Assembly (NCBI GenBank): GCA_023401925.1
Contig: JAEXDA010000049.1
Coordinates: forward strand, 124,001-188,000
Direction: 5' to 3'
DNA: 64,000 nucleotides
Source: Bacillota bacterium
GTDB taxonomy: Bacteria; Bacillota; UBA4882; UBA8346
Both the position numbers and the translations under genes were made by a program. The notes beneath the pieces are model-generated. The model did no database searches. It had not been told where the DNA came from and was given only the letters and a program-made list of their open reading frames with translations. Positions 18,089 to 26,852 of the stretch are shown piece by piece (the stretch's first letter is position 1; each line of letters begins with the position of its first letter).

Positions 18089-18477
18089 CCAGGGTCCCTC
18101 CATTTTGTTCTTCTTTATTCCGATTTGTTTTCGTTTGTTCTTGATGATTCCATTTTATAGAATAAAGTAATCATTGTAAAGCGGCGGGAAGAAAACCTAC
18201 AATAATTCTAAAATGCCTTACCGAGCATAGTTAAACTATACTGCGGCCTAGCTAAAAGAACTTAAACAGGATTTTTTAAAACCCCTATGAATTATCCATT
18301 TCCTTATCCCGTAAATCCTGTGAATCCTGTCTCTATTAACTTTTTTTTAGGCCAACTTTTTGCTTATCCTTTATTTACCAACTTTTATCCGGAATTTTAA
18401 CAAAATAATGTAAAATGCTCATCAAATATGAGAAATTAATCTTTGCTTGTAATTTCATTTCCGGAACAAATCTTCGA
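18089..18477. other. Non-coding gap upstream of DeoR gene
   Basis: No gene is visible. Around 18305-18335 the sequence TAAATCCTGTGAATCCTGT occurs, a direct repeat of AATCCTGT of a kind that I have seen scattered in non-coding DNA of unrelated bacteria. The remainder shows nothing I can assign. Confidence 0.5.
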
Positions 18478-18595
18478 GGCTGTCTAAAAAGCAATTCAAA
18501 ATCAATAAGAAATACAACATGTAGCTTCATCGAATGGTTTGACTTCAATATATTGTATTTCTTGATCGTTAAAATTTACTTTTGGGACAGCCCCA
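18478..18595. repeat. MITE-like inverted repeat element, copy B
   Basis: About 118 bp starting GGCTGTCTAAAAAG and ending in the inverse of GGCTGTCCCAAAAG. The arms pair over roughly 50 bp and share AGAAATACAAYATRT. Ends and core match copy A at 10424-10540. There is no coding sequence, and a target-site duplication is not obvious. Confidence 0.72.
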
Positions 18596-18629
18596 ATAAT
18601 CCATTAGATTTTTTTGATGTATAGAATAC

Positions 18630-18900
18630 CGGCAGACGCGAGGCTCAAGAACAGGATGTTTGCGGCTTGCAAACAAGCCGAAGACGTCGGCATCGCGGAA
18701 TTAATATGGAAGGCTGGATCCACAATGGAGCCGGCCAGTCTTCAGGGTTCCCGCGGCCAGGATGCCGACGGGATAAGAGGAAGACGGGAACCTAGGTTTC
18801 GGCGACTTTGCCACTGGCTTTACGAGCGGAGATTCCATTTTCAGTCGCTCAAAAAGGGACCCCGCCGGTGGAAACCGTGGACAAAAAGAATCCAATCATC
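18630..18900. other. GC-rich highly structured non-coding element, candidate structured RNA
   Basis: Several strong stems can be drawn: CGGCTTG/CAAGCCG (18663-18680, loop CAAA), CGTCGGCATC/GATGCCGACG (18685-18694 with 18761-18770), GGCTGG..CC/GG..CCGGCC (18712-18736), GGTTCCCG/CGGGAACC (18746-18753 with 18785-18792, crossing the second stem) and GCGAC/GTCGC (18802-18806 with 18844-18848). The element is much richer in GC than its surroundings and directly follows MITE copy B. ORFs across it look unlike proteins. Strand and function are unknown. Confidence 0.4.
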
Positions 18901-19004
18901 AATATGTTTATTTGGTTCCAATACCCCAGGTTTTAAAATAAACCGGATATTAGGATGAATAATATGTAGAATAATTCCACACTAATGAACATCAAAATTC
19001 AATC

Positions 19005-19039
19005 AAAAAGCCACTGTCGAAATCCTCCAGCGGCTTTTT
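19005..19039. terminator. Terminator downstream of glucan phosphorylase
   Basis: AAAAAGCCACTG pairs with CAGCGGCTTTTT, with T-runs in both directions. It serves the minus-strand phosphorylase gene. Confidence 0.75.
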
Positions 19040-19091
19040 GAAGTCGTTAAATTTATAAGAATCAAATGAAATAAATATAAATCCTAATAAA

Positions 19092-20711
19092 TCATTTTGA
19101 AATATACATCTTTTGGTAGTAATCATCCAGCATCCGTTTGACTGCAAAAGTTTCGCGAGTGTTGTTAATGCTCTCCCCCATCATCCGCAGCCATTTTTCC
19201 CGGTTATGATAATAAGTGGGAATTACTTCCTCTTGTAAAACCCGGTAAAGGGCGTTCAAATCATGTTCATCCTGTTCATATTCGGAGCAGCTTTCAAAGC
19301 CGTCTCCAAATTGCCAGCCATTGATCCCATGCCTGCACGCCTCCGGCCACCAGCCGTCCAGAATACTCAAATTAAGAGCCCCGTTCATCGCAGCCTTCAT
19401 CCCTGAAGTACCGCTGGCCTCTTTCGGCCGCCGCGGGTTATTCAACCAAACATCGGAACCGGTGGTTAACATTTTACCGATGGTCATATCATAGTTCTCC
19501 AAAAATACCACCGCGCCCGGATAACGTTTGGACATTTGTACCAGATTTTCAACCACCCTTTTACCGCCGTCATCTAAAGGATGGGCTTTACCGGAAAACA
19601 CGATCTGAAGTTTCCCCTTCTCCAGCAGCGGAGCGATGATTTCCGGTCTGCTGAAGATAAATCCGCTCCGTTTATATCCGGCAGCCCGTCTTGAAAAACC
19701 GATTAATAAAACTTCCGGCTTAAGCTCGGCGCCGGTTCTTTCTTTAATAAATCCAATCAGTTTTTGTTTGTTTTTCTGATGCTGTTCCCACAGAGAGCCT
19801 TCTCCTGAGGCCGCCCGCAACATCTCGGGATCAACCCAGGTTGGCGTGTGAATCGCGTTGGTAATGCCGACAATGGGCGAACAGCTTGAAACGTAAGACC
19901 ACATTTTATTGGCGGTCTGACAGTGTAAATCGGCAACCGCATTGGTGATTCTCGACAAATGCAAAGCCGCAACCGTCATATTAAAAGGATTGCCACCAAT
20001 CTCCATCATTTGCTCCGTCGATAAACCGTTATTGGCGCCCATATACATCAACCGGTCAAGATCATGGGATTCATTGCCTTCAACGATTGGCGTGTGGGTC
20101 GTAAAAACGATTTGTTCACGGACTGCCGCCAATGCCGTGTCATAATGCAAGCCCCATTCCAATTTCTCCCTGATTAACTCGAATCCCGCAAACACCGCAT
20201 GGCCTTCGTTAAAATGGTATACATCCACCGCGATACCCAGAGCCCGTAACGCTTTCACCCCGCCAATCCCCAGGACCATTTCTTGGGCAATCCGTTCCTC
20301 TCCAAACCAGCCGTATAATTGGCCGGTAATCCAGGGATCCTGATTCTCAGGTACATCGGTGTCCAGCAAATACAGGGGAGCATTACCGAAATTATCGACC
20401 AGCCAAACCTTGCAGACTACATTCCGTCTCCGGATTGGCACCACAACTTTAACTCCGGTATCTTTCAAAAAATCATATTGGTAATTATGATAACTATCAT
20501 AGGGCCAGCCATCTTGATCAATCATTTGATCGGTATATCCTTGTTTCCATTTGATTCCGATCCCAACAATCGGGTACCCATGGTCTTTTGCGCCCTTAAG
20601 ATAATCGCCGGCCAGGATCCCAAGACCCCCGGCATAACTCCGAAACGATGCATCCAGACCATATTCCATACAAAAATAAGCCACTTTCGGCAAATTATTT
20701 TGGTCTGCCAA
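19092..20711 (-). CDS. Alpha-glucan (glycogen/maltodextrin) phosphorylase, short GT35 type
   Basis: Pyridoxal-phosphate enzyme that releases glucose-1-phosphate from alpha-1,4-glucans. The 539-aa length fits the short bacterial GT35 group rather than the ~800-aa classical GlgP. VAYFCMEYGLDASFRSYAGGLG is the N-terminal signature and EASGTSGMKAAMNGALNL holds the cofactor-binding Lys and surrounding active-site residues. The start is TTG with AGGAGG about 8 nt upstream. It is transcribed alone, with no glycogen synthesis genes nearby. Confidence 0.9.
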   Translation of the reverse strand: MADQNNLPKVAYFCMEYGLDASFRSYAGGLGILAGDYLKGAKDHGYPIVGIGIKWKQGYTDQMIDQDGWPYDSYHNYQYDFLKDTGVKVVVPIRRRNVVCKVWLVDNFGNAPLYLLDTDVPENQDPWITGQLYGWFGEERIAQEMVLGIGGVKALRALGIAVDVYHFNEGHAVFAGFELIREKLEWGLHYDTALAAVREQIVFTTHTPIVEGNESHDLDRLMYMGANNGLSTEQMMEIGGNPFNMTVAALHLSRITNAVADLHCQTANKMWSYVSSCSPIVGITNAIHTPTWVDPEMLRAASGEGSLWEQHQKNKQKLIGFIKERTGAELKPEVLLIGFSRRAAGYKRSGFIFSRPEIIAPLLEKGKLQIVFSGKAHPLDDGGKRVVENLVQMSKRYPGAVVFLENYDMTIGKMLTTGSDVWLNNPRRPKEASGTSGMKAAMNGALNLSILDGWWPEACRHGINGWQFGDGFESCSEYEQDEHDLNALYRVLQEEVIPTYYHNREKWLRMMGESINNTRETFAVKRMLDDYYQKMYISK

Positions 20712-20861
20712 AAAACCCCCTCCTTTTATAAAATCATTATAATCTTCCTAGCTGGGCTTTTCTATATACAAAAAAAACCACCCATCTGGTAATTGTCATA
20801 CAGGAGAAATATATGGGAAAGGGGTATTTTTATGTTTTCTTCCCGCCCCTCAATTATCAAC

Positions 20862-20892
20862 AAAAAAACCGCAGTCGCTCGTCTACGGTTTT
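20862..20892 (-). terminator. Terminator of the ADC-like gene
   Basis: On the minus strand AAAACCGTAG pairs with CTGCGGTTTT followed by a T-run. It lies about 130 bp after the stop at 21019. The remainder of the 20712-21018 gap shows nothing else. Confidence 0.7.
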
Positions 20893-21018
20893 CAAATTTC
20901 TGGTATGGGGATTCCGAAAGGATTTGCTTAAGGCCCCACAAGAACCTTTTGTGATTTATGCAAATTTCAACCATACCCACCTGGTGTTTGAGGTTATGGA
21001 AAAAGGCCCCTTCTTTGG

Positions 21019-21672
21019 TTACTCTTCTTTCGTTTTGGCCGGGGGCAGTTTAAAATGGAAATCCGTAACCCGGATAATGGCCACATGTTTAAAAAATGCA
21101 AAGTTAGGAAAGCGTTCGGGATTGACATCAACTTTCATGATCGCGGCAAATCTCCCTTTTCCCCCGCCATGGAGATTGAAAGTGAAAGTTTTCCCATTGC
21201 AATCTTGAATCATATGGAGGGGGTGAAAAAATGTCCACAAGGGAAAAACCCAGCCTTTTTTGGAAACCTTGATCGTAATATCAATGACGGGGACCCCGTT
21301 TTGGGTGACTAGAAGAGTATCCAAATCCTTGCCGGGAATAAATTGAAACGAAGCCTTTTCTCTAGATATTCCCCAATCGCTCAGTGAATTTTCAAGTCCA
21401 TTCCGGTTGTCGGAAATATAATTTCTGGAAATCGTATAAACCTTATGGTGTTGATAGCGCAACTTCCCCGGTACAAAAAACAATTCTTGATAAGGTCCCA
21501 TGTTGGAAGATTGGTAATCAGCAAACACGATCGCTCCGACATTTCCATAAAACCCTTTTCGAAATCGCTCGGGCAAAAAACCATGATCGAGAATAAACGG
21601 CTTAGGAAATTTAAACAACATGATATAACCGTTACCTGTAAAATTCCAGGGCGTTTGATTCGCTTCGTTCAT
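21019..21672 (-). CDS. Acetoacetate decarboxylase-like protein
   Basis: The 217-aa protein starts at ATG 21672, where GGAGGG is 6 nt upstream. NVGAIVFADYQSSNMGPYQEL and VPGK resemble the acetoacetate decarboxylase-like fold, including a conserved Gly-Pro-Tyr-Glu-like stretch. The catalytic Lys of true acetoacetate decarboxylases cannot be confirmed by eye. It is likely a cytoplasmic protein of the wider superfamily with an unknown substrate. It stands alone between terminators. Confidence 0.5.
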   Translation of the reverse strand: MNEANQTPWNFTGNGYIMLFKFPKPFILDHGFLPERFRKGFYGNVGAIVFADYQSSNMGPYQELFFVPGKLRYQHHKVYTISRNYISDNRNGLENSLSDWGISREKASFQFIPGKDLDTLLVTQNGVPVIDITIKVSKKGWVFPLWTFFHPLHMIQDCNGKTFTFNLHGGGKGRFAAIMKVDVNPERFPNFAFFKHVAIIRVTDFHFKLPPAKTKEE

Positions 21673-21763
21673 AAAGAACCCTCCCCAGTTTACTTCCATT
21701 ATAACTGATAATTCTCCATCCTAAGGCCATCTCCTCCGTAAAATTAGGTAGGAAAAATAGTAC

Positions 21764-21791
21764 TTGTATTTCCCTTGATTCATGGTATTAT
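21764..21791 (+). promoter_or_regulatory. Probable promoter of zinc-ribbon gene
   Basis: TTGTAT and TATTAT are 16 nt apart; an alternative -10 TATAAA lies three bases on. The transcript would have a leader of about 110 nt before the ATG at 21907. Confidence 0.45.
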
Positions 21792-21906
21792 AAAATTGTA
21801 CCTAAACTGAGGATCATAAGGTTTGCAAATTCCAAAATGAATTGCCTCCGAATAGTCCAGGGAAAGGTAAAATATGGGCCCGTAGGGCTAAAAGGTGAGG
21901 TTGTTA

Positions 21907-22206
21907 ATGTTTCAAGATAAAACAAAAACATGCAAAGATTGTGGTCAAGATTTCGTTTTTACTGCAAGTGAACAGGAATTTTTTGAATCCAAAGGTTTTA
22001 CCAATGAACCTGGACGTTGTCCCGCATGCCGGGCTGCTAAAAAAGCCCAATCCGGTAGAGGCCGTGGCGGTTTTCAAAGCAGAGATCGTCAACTTTTTGA
22101 TGCGGTTTGTGCGGAATGCGGCAAACCTACCAAAGTTCCTTTCCAACCAAGCGGCGACAAACCAGTTTACTGCCGTGATTGCTTTCAATCCAGACGTTCA
22201 TACTAA
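21907..22206 (+). CDS. Small zinc-ribbon protein
   Basis: A 99-aa protein from ATG 21907 (AGGTGAGG 6 nt upstream) with two zinc-binding halves: CKDCGQDFVF...CPACR and CAECGKPTKVPF...YCRDC, linked by a GRGRGG basic stretch. This is a common zinc-ribbon protein of Firmicutes and Chloroflexi, probably nucleic-acid binding, with no firm function. A strong terminator follows, so it is monocistronic. Confidence 0.85.
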   Translation: MFQDKTKTCKDCGQDFVFTASEQEFFESKGFTNEPGRCPACRAAKKAQSGRGRGGFQSRDRQLFDAVCAECGKPTKVPFQPSGDKPVYCRDCFQSRRSY

Positions 22207-22215
22207 AGATGACGA

Positions 22216-22240
22216 AACCACCCTTGCGGGTGGTTTTTTA
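22216..22240 (+). terminator. Terminator of zinc-ribbon gene
   Basis: AACCACCC and GGGTGGTT form a perfect 8-bp stem with a TTGC loop, followed by a T-run. Confidence 0.9.
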
Positions 22241-22278
22241 TGTTTTTATGCGGCTGTCTAATACTTTAGAAGTCAAGC

Positions 22279-22851
22279 TTACTTTTTGCGGCGTTTTTTA
22301 ACGGAAAAACCGAAACTGCCGACGGCCTCTCCCAAAGTCCAGTATTGGCCGTGAACGTAGCTTATTAAGTCGGCCTTCGCCAAATTTAACCTACCACTCC
22401 GGTCGATTAACCCCTCCTCGACCTGAACTCCGGAAACTTTGGCCAAAAAAAGATGATGGGAACCTAAGTCCTTGACTGCGTTCACCTTACACTCCAAGGC
22501 AAGGGGCGCCTCTTCAATCACGGGTGCTTTCAGATTCCGCGCCGCCGCTGCCGTTAATCCGGTAGCCTGAAATTTGTCGCAATCTTTACCGGAAACGACT
22601 CCGCAATAATCCACCGCCCGGGCCATATGACGATTGGGCAGGTTGATCACAAATTCTCCACTCTCCTTGATAAGGGGGTAGGAGTACCGCTCCGGCCGCA
22701 CCGAGATCGAAACCATCACCGGATCGGAAGCTACCGTTCCGGCCCAGGCAATGGTAATGATATTTTTAACTCCTTGAAGTTCCCCGCAGCTTACCAAGAC
22801 AACCGGCACCGGGTAAAGCAAAGTCCCCGGCTTCCAAAATAATTTACCCAT
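22279..22851 (-). CDS. Flavin reductase family protein (FMN-binding split barrel)
   Basis: A 190-aa protein with the flavin reductase-like domain: PVPVVLVSCG, NIITIAWAGTVASDPVMVSISVRPERYSY and FVINLPNRHMA are typical. It probably binds FMN and reduces it or serves as an electron carrier; many such proteins in anaerobes have no assigned partner. A basic KKRRKK tail ends the protein. It is not linked to an oxygenase. Confidence 0.88.
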   Translation of the reverse strand: MGKLFWKPGTLLYPVPVVLVSCGELQGVKNIITIAWAGTVASDPVMVSISVRPERYSYPLIKESGEFVINLPNRHMARAVDYCGVVSGKDCDKFQATGLTAAAARNLKAPVIEEAPLALECKVNAVKDLGSHHLFLAKVSGVQVEEGLIDRSGRLNLAKADLISYVHGQYWTLGEAVGSFGFSVKKRRKK

Positions 22852-22949
22852 TCAATCTTCATCCTCGAATATTCCATGAACTGTCCGAAGCTCTATATTA
22901 CTATTTTGCTTTTCCCGACCAAAAACAAACCATTAATATCATGAGGCAT

Positions 22950-23171
22950 TTATTTTTTATTCGCCTGGATAATATTCTCCGCTTTTTCATCCATATTGGG
23001 ATATAATTGATCCGATACAAACTCTTTCCCTATTATACTGGAAACTCGATATCTGGCGCACTTCGTCTTGTCGCTCTCACAGTAATTCTTTTTAAACAGG
23101 CGGCCCAAAGCGCTGTCGATAGGCATTTTATCATTGTAGAAGGGACATTTTTCTAAGTTTTCACAAAGCAT
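22950..23171 (-). CDS. Small conserved cysteine-containing protein
   Basis: From the ATG at 23171 (AAAGGA about 9 nt upstream) the product has 73 aa. Cys residues occur as MLCENLEKCPFYND, KKNYCESDKTKCARY, a pattern suggesting metal or cluster binding. Similar short proteins occur next to metabolic or regulatory genes in Clostridia, without known function. Upstream in-frame ATG codons lack a usable ribosome binding site. Confidence 0.7.
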   Translation of the reverse strand: MLCENLEKCPFYNDKMPIDSALGRLFKKNYCESDKTKCARYRVSSIIGKEFVSDQLYPNMDEKAENIIQANKK

Positions 23172-24163
23172 ATTGATCATCCTTTCATGTTGGAAATATA
23201 AGTATGCCATGGTTATTGCTTTAATTTTATCATGGAAAAAAAAAGCTGTCTATTCGTAAACTGGATGATTTTTATGTTTATTTTATCGATAAATAAAAAG
23301 TTTTGTACTCCCGCTATCTTTAAATGATGACCGACATACCGAGAGTTTCTTTTAGCTCCATTCCCGGTAAATGAAACCGGATATTCACCCGTTGGACAAT
23401 ATCAGCATATATCTCGTTAACGCTATATCCCGGGGATCTTGCTCATCTTTCACTTTTCACGCTCCTCTACGTTTGCCCAAATGGCTTGTTTTTAGTTTAT
23501 CGTAAGGGTTTGCGCTGCTCCAGGTCATTTCAAGTTCTTATATCCATGCTCCGGTATTTTCCCAGGTTAACAGGATAGCCACTTTCCCAAAGAGGTTGCT
23601 GGCGATTATTTTTTAATAATCGCTGGATCTGGACCTCGTGCTTTCCGTTCATACCAGCAATGACTACGACATTTCCCATGGCATATTCTGCGGTAGATTA
23701 TTTGATTTTTATTATTGAATTGGGGCACATTTTAAATGAAAATACCAATTATGCTTTTTCACTTAAATGAATATTGAGCACCTCATCCTCCAGTAATTTT
23801 ACAATTTTTCTTAATTTCATGCTATCCGTATCTATATATGTTGAAACAAATAATTTGAACGCCGCCTTCGATGGAGACCGCGGATTAAAATCCACGGTTT
23901 GGAGAAATTTTACCGGCTAAAGCCGGTAAAAATGCAATAAATATCGAGCCTTGGGTTACCGCGCCTGAACTTCCAGGTCCCAAGCGGGGAATTTGAAACG
24001 CGCCTCATCCCAATTAAAACCCCATGCTCTCAGAAAAGAGTTTGAATGCAAATGGGTTAAAATCTCAGTTATTTCCATTTTAACATAAATAAACTCCAAA
24101 AAAAAAGGCAACCCGGAAAAGGGAAAAAACCAAATGAACCCCATAGATAAAGAAATCCGGGCA
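23172..24163. other. Non-coding stretch with hairpins and possible gene relics
   Basis: There are two hairpins: 23877-23898 (ACCGCGGATT/AATCCACGGT, one mismatch) and 23908-23931 (TTTTACCGGC, loop TAAA, perfect). A 23-codon minus frame at 23749-23820 begins MKLRKIVKLLEDEVLNIHL, reminiscent of the start of DRTGG-domain proteins, then stops. A 49-codon minus frame near 23540-23685 is unassigned. No intact gene is supported. Confidence 0.45.
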
Positions 24164-24414
24164 GATTTCCGCAACGGGAGATTAAATTTTAGGAACGCCC
24201 CAGAGAATTTTCCGAACCAGAGAGAAATCTCCTCAACCAAAGAGTAAATTTCCGGATCGCTTCAGACAATTTTCTGGACCGAAGATGAGATTTCATCTGC
24301 CGTAGATTAAATCTCAGGATCGCTCCAAAGGATTTTAGAAACCGGAGATGGGATTTCATCTGTCGTAGATTAAATCTCAGGATCGCTCCAGAGGATTTTA
24401 GGAACCGGAGGGAC
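24164..24414. repeat. Degenerate 21-bp tandem repeat array, about 12 units
   Basis: The units begin RATTTY and run 21 bp, for example GATTTCATCTGCCGTAGATT and GATTTTAGAAACCGGAGAT. Every three units form a 63-bp higher-order period that is best preserved at 24290-24414. Translations in any frame are simply repetitive. A second array with the same 21-bp and 63-bp periods but a different sequence lies at 59943-60131. Confidence 0.75.
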
Positions 24415-25028
24415 ATGTAGGAGTTGTAAGGGGAGCAGGCGGTCAATGTCATCAAGCGATCATGGAGAAATTTCCCAAAACTCTCGGGCCTAAATGCCGG
24501 CCTCTCCCCGGCCAAATGTTTCAATGATGGCTATACGACGGGGAGAGGTGTATCGAACGAATTTCGCGCCAATCTTTTAGGCTTCAAATTTTTGAATTTT
24601 AAAAAGGCCCAAGTTTACAGCTCTAACATCTCTCGCCGTGAATTTGCTCCTCTGAGTTGCATCGCCGGAGAGGGTGGGGTGAGGTCAAAATGGGCAATTG
24701 GAATCCTTACAGAATATGGAATAATTGCTTGATGACATTGAGCAGGCGGTATCCCCTTGTCGGCTTCTATGAATTCAAAACATTCACTTAGGCATTCAAT
24801 CGCTGTGAATCTAATCTACAGCCGATTAACGGCCATACTACATCGATTTTGCCTTTGCGCTTATCGGTTATCATTGCAGGATACTCTTTTTTCCCATGAA
24901 GCGCAAAGACATCCGCTAAATAAATTAAATTTTCTTACAAAACAAAAGCGCCCAAATATTAGGCGCTATTTTAGAAAAGTGATATTAGCAATCTATTTGC
25001 AAAATCCCAAAAGTATTGAGAAAATCAT
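24415..25028. other. Repeat-mosaic non-coding stretch before tRNA-Leu
   Basis: GAGCAGGCGGT occurs at 24433-24443 and again at 24740-24750. CTTGATGACATTG occurs at 24728-24740 and inverted at 24444-24456, so two blocks have been duplicated and rearranged. A 9-bp stem CCTCTCCCC/GGGGAGAGG lies around 24501-24548. No gene is supported. Confidence 0.5.
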
Positions 25029-25032
25029 TGGT

Positions 25033-25115
25033 GCCGAAGGCGGGATTTGAACCCGCACGCCCTTGCGGACACAGCGCCCTGAACGCTGCGCGTCTGCCAG
25101 TTCCACCACTTCGGC
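25033..25115 (-). tRNA. tRNA-Leu (anticodon CAG)
   Basis: On the minus strand GCCGAAG/CTTCGGC form the acceptor stem, CAGCG-TTCAGGG-CGCTG is the anticodon arm with anticodon CAG, and GCGGG-TTCAAAT-CCCGC is the T arm. A variable arm (TGTCCGCAAGGGCGT region) marks a class II tRNA. CCA is encoded at the 3' end (25029-25032). Confidence 0.97.
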
Positions 25116-25322
25116 GCTTCACATGTATCATAAATTATAACCTATCTTTGATAAACTGTAAAGAGGAACTTTCAAAAATCATTCCGGTAAACGATCCAAT
25201 TCCTTTCTTTGTGGCAGGATTATGCCGACCCTTCACGAAATATCAAAACATGGGGATTCCTTCGGCAACCATCGTTACTCCGCCGTGAGGATTCTATATT
25301 ACAAAATAACAAACTCTCGATT

Positions 25323-25377
25323 AGCCGGTTTGAACCGGCTTGGGTTCAATCAACCGTGCGGCTTTAGCCCGCTACCC
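25323..25377. repeat. REP-like paired hairpins
   Basis: AGCCGGTT-TG-AACCGGCT (25323-25340) is a perfect dyad, followed by GCGGCTTTAGCCCGC (25358-25372, one bulge). Similar short GC-rich dyads with A/T loops occur at 23877, 23908 and 62331. The rest of the 25116-25445 gap is otherwise empty. Confidence 0.55.
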
Positions 25378-25445
25378 CGCCAGAACCAGGGTTGCATTTT
25401 CGCCGTAACGTTCATCATTAATTATATCCAAGGAGGTTTTTTCCC

Positions 25446-26636
25446 ATGTCTATCTCCGATCAGATCCGCGAATCTCTCAATCACTCCTCGTTGGTCCGGA
25501 AAATGTTTGAAGAGGGCGACCGCCTGCGCCGCATTTATGGTCCGGATAAGGTTTATGATTTTTCCCTGGGCAATCCCGATCTGGAACCGCCGGAGTCTTT
25601 TCAGCAAGGACTGCGTGAGCTGGCCAATCATCCCATCCCCGGAATGCATAAATACATGAGCAACGCCGGTTACGAGGGAACCCGCGCGGCCATAGCGGCT
25701 TATCAAAACAAACGCACCGGTCTATCCTTAAATGCCAATCATGTCGTGATGACCTCCGGAGCCGGCGGCGCTTTGAACGTGATCTTTAAATCCTTGCTGA
25801 ACCCCGGCGATGAAGTCATTGTCAGCGCTCCCTATTTCATGGAATACGGCTTTTATACCGACAATCACCAAGGCAAACTGGTGGTGGTCAAAACCCAACC
25901 CGACTTTCAACTGGACCCGGAGGCCATCCGTGGGGCGGTCAATTCGAAAACCAAAGCCATCCTGATCAATTCTCCCAATAACCCCACCGGGGTGGTTTAT
26001 TCCGAGAAGACATTAACCGCGCTTGCCGCCGTAATCCGGGAAAAAGAAAAGGAGCTTGGGAAAGTAATTTATTTAATTTCCGATGAACCTTACGCCGGAC
26101 TGGTCTATGACGGCGTGGAAGCTCCGCCCATATTAAAATTTTTCGAACATGGCATCGTGGCCACCTCCCACAGCAAAGACCTGGCCATACCGGGAGAACG
26201 CATCGGTTACGTCGCCATCAACCCCCAAATACCGGAAGCCGATCTCTTTTTTAACGCATTGGTTTTCGCCAACCGGATTCTGGGATTTGTAAATGCCCCT
26301 GCTTTAATGCAGCGTCTGGTGGCTGATCTTCAGGGTCAAGTGGCCGGGTTGGATTTGTACCGGGAGCGGCGGGATATTTTGTATAACCATCTGACCGGCA
26401 TTGGGTTTGAAGTCATCAAGCCCCAGGGCGCCTTTTATCTCTTCCCCAAAAGCCCGATTCCGGATGACGGCGCTTTTAGCCAGGCAGCCCAAAAACATAA
26501 CATTTTAATCGTCCCGGGGAAAGGATTCTGTCAGCCGGGATATTTCCGGATTGCTTATTGCGTTTCCAAAGAAATCATCCAAAATTCCTTGCCAGCCTTC
26601 ACCGCCCTAGCCAAGGAGTTTAGCCTCACCCCATAA
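25446..26636 (+). CDS. PLP-dependent aminotransferase, class I/II
   Basis: A 396-aa fold-type I aminotransferase. SLGNPDLEPP is near the N-terminus, NSPNNPTGVVYS and SDEPYAGLVYDG are the family core, and SHSKDLAIPGERIGY holds the Schiff-base Lys. The substrate (aspartate, aromatic or methionine family) cannot be told from sequence by eye. The ATG has AGGAGG 9 nt upstream. It is monocistronic with its own terminator. Confidence 0.92.
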   Translation: MSISDQIRESLNHSSLVRKMFEEGDRLRRIYGPDKVYDFSLGNPDLEPPESFQQGLRELANHPIPGMHKYMSNAGYEGTRAAIAAYQNKRTGLSLNANHVVMTSGAGGALNVIFKSLLNPGDEVIVSAPYFMEYGFYTDNHQGKLVVVKTQPDFQLDPEAIRGAVNSKTKAILINSPNNPTGVVYSEKTLTALAAVIREKEKELGKVIYLISDEPYAGLVYDGVEAPPILKFFEHGIVATSHSKDLAIPGERIGYVAINPQIPEADLFFNALVFANRILGFVNAPALMQRLVADLQGQVAGLDLYRERRDILYNHLTGIGFEVIKPQGAFYLFPKSPIPDDGAFSQAAQKHNILIVPGKGFCQPGYFRIAYCVSKEIIQNSLPAFTALAKEFSLTP

Positions 26637-26670
26637 TCGAAATCCCTGATCATCCTGAATCCTTCCATAA

Positions 26671-26703
26671 AAAGATCCCTGCAAATTGCGGGGATCTTTT
26701 TTT
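26671..26703 (+). terminator. Terminator of aminotransferase gene
   Basis: AAAGATCCC pairs with GGGGATCTTT across a 10-nt loop, with a long T-run. Confidence 0.9.
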
Positions 26704-26852
26704 ATAAATTTTTATATAATTTTTTTTAAAAAAAGTATAAAGTTCCCGGCGAAAAATCCGATAGTTAATTATGTAAAGACAAACTATTGGCAATAGCGCC
26801 AATATAATTAATATTGCGCTTTTATGCCTCGGTTGAAGAAAGGTGCGAGAAG

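Noticed and set aside
18780..18850. Possible cobalamin riboswitch because of GCCACTGG
   Set aside because: The other conserved blocks (GGGAA-GGTG region before it, GGGAAGGC after it) are absent.
18614..18958. 114-aa plus ORF and 64-aa minus ORF across the GC-rich element
   Set aside because: No ribosome binding site and unnatural composition (many Arg, Pro, Trp); the DNA is explained better by strong stem-loops.
24189..24524. 111-aa minus ORF
   Set aside because: It is only the translation of the degenerate 21-bp repeat array; no ribosome binding site.
25222..25659. 145-aa plus ORF overlapping the aminotransferase start
   Set aside because: It is out of frame with the well-supported aminotransferase and covers REP-like hairpins.
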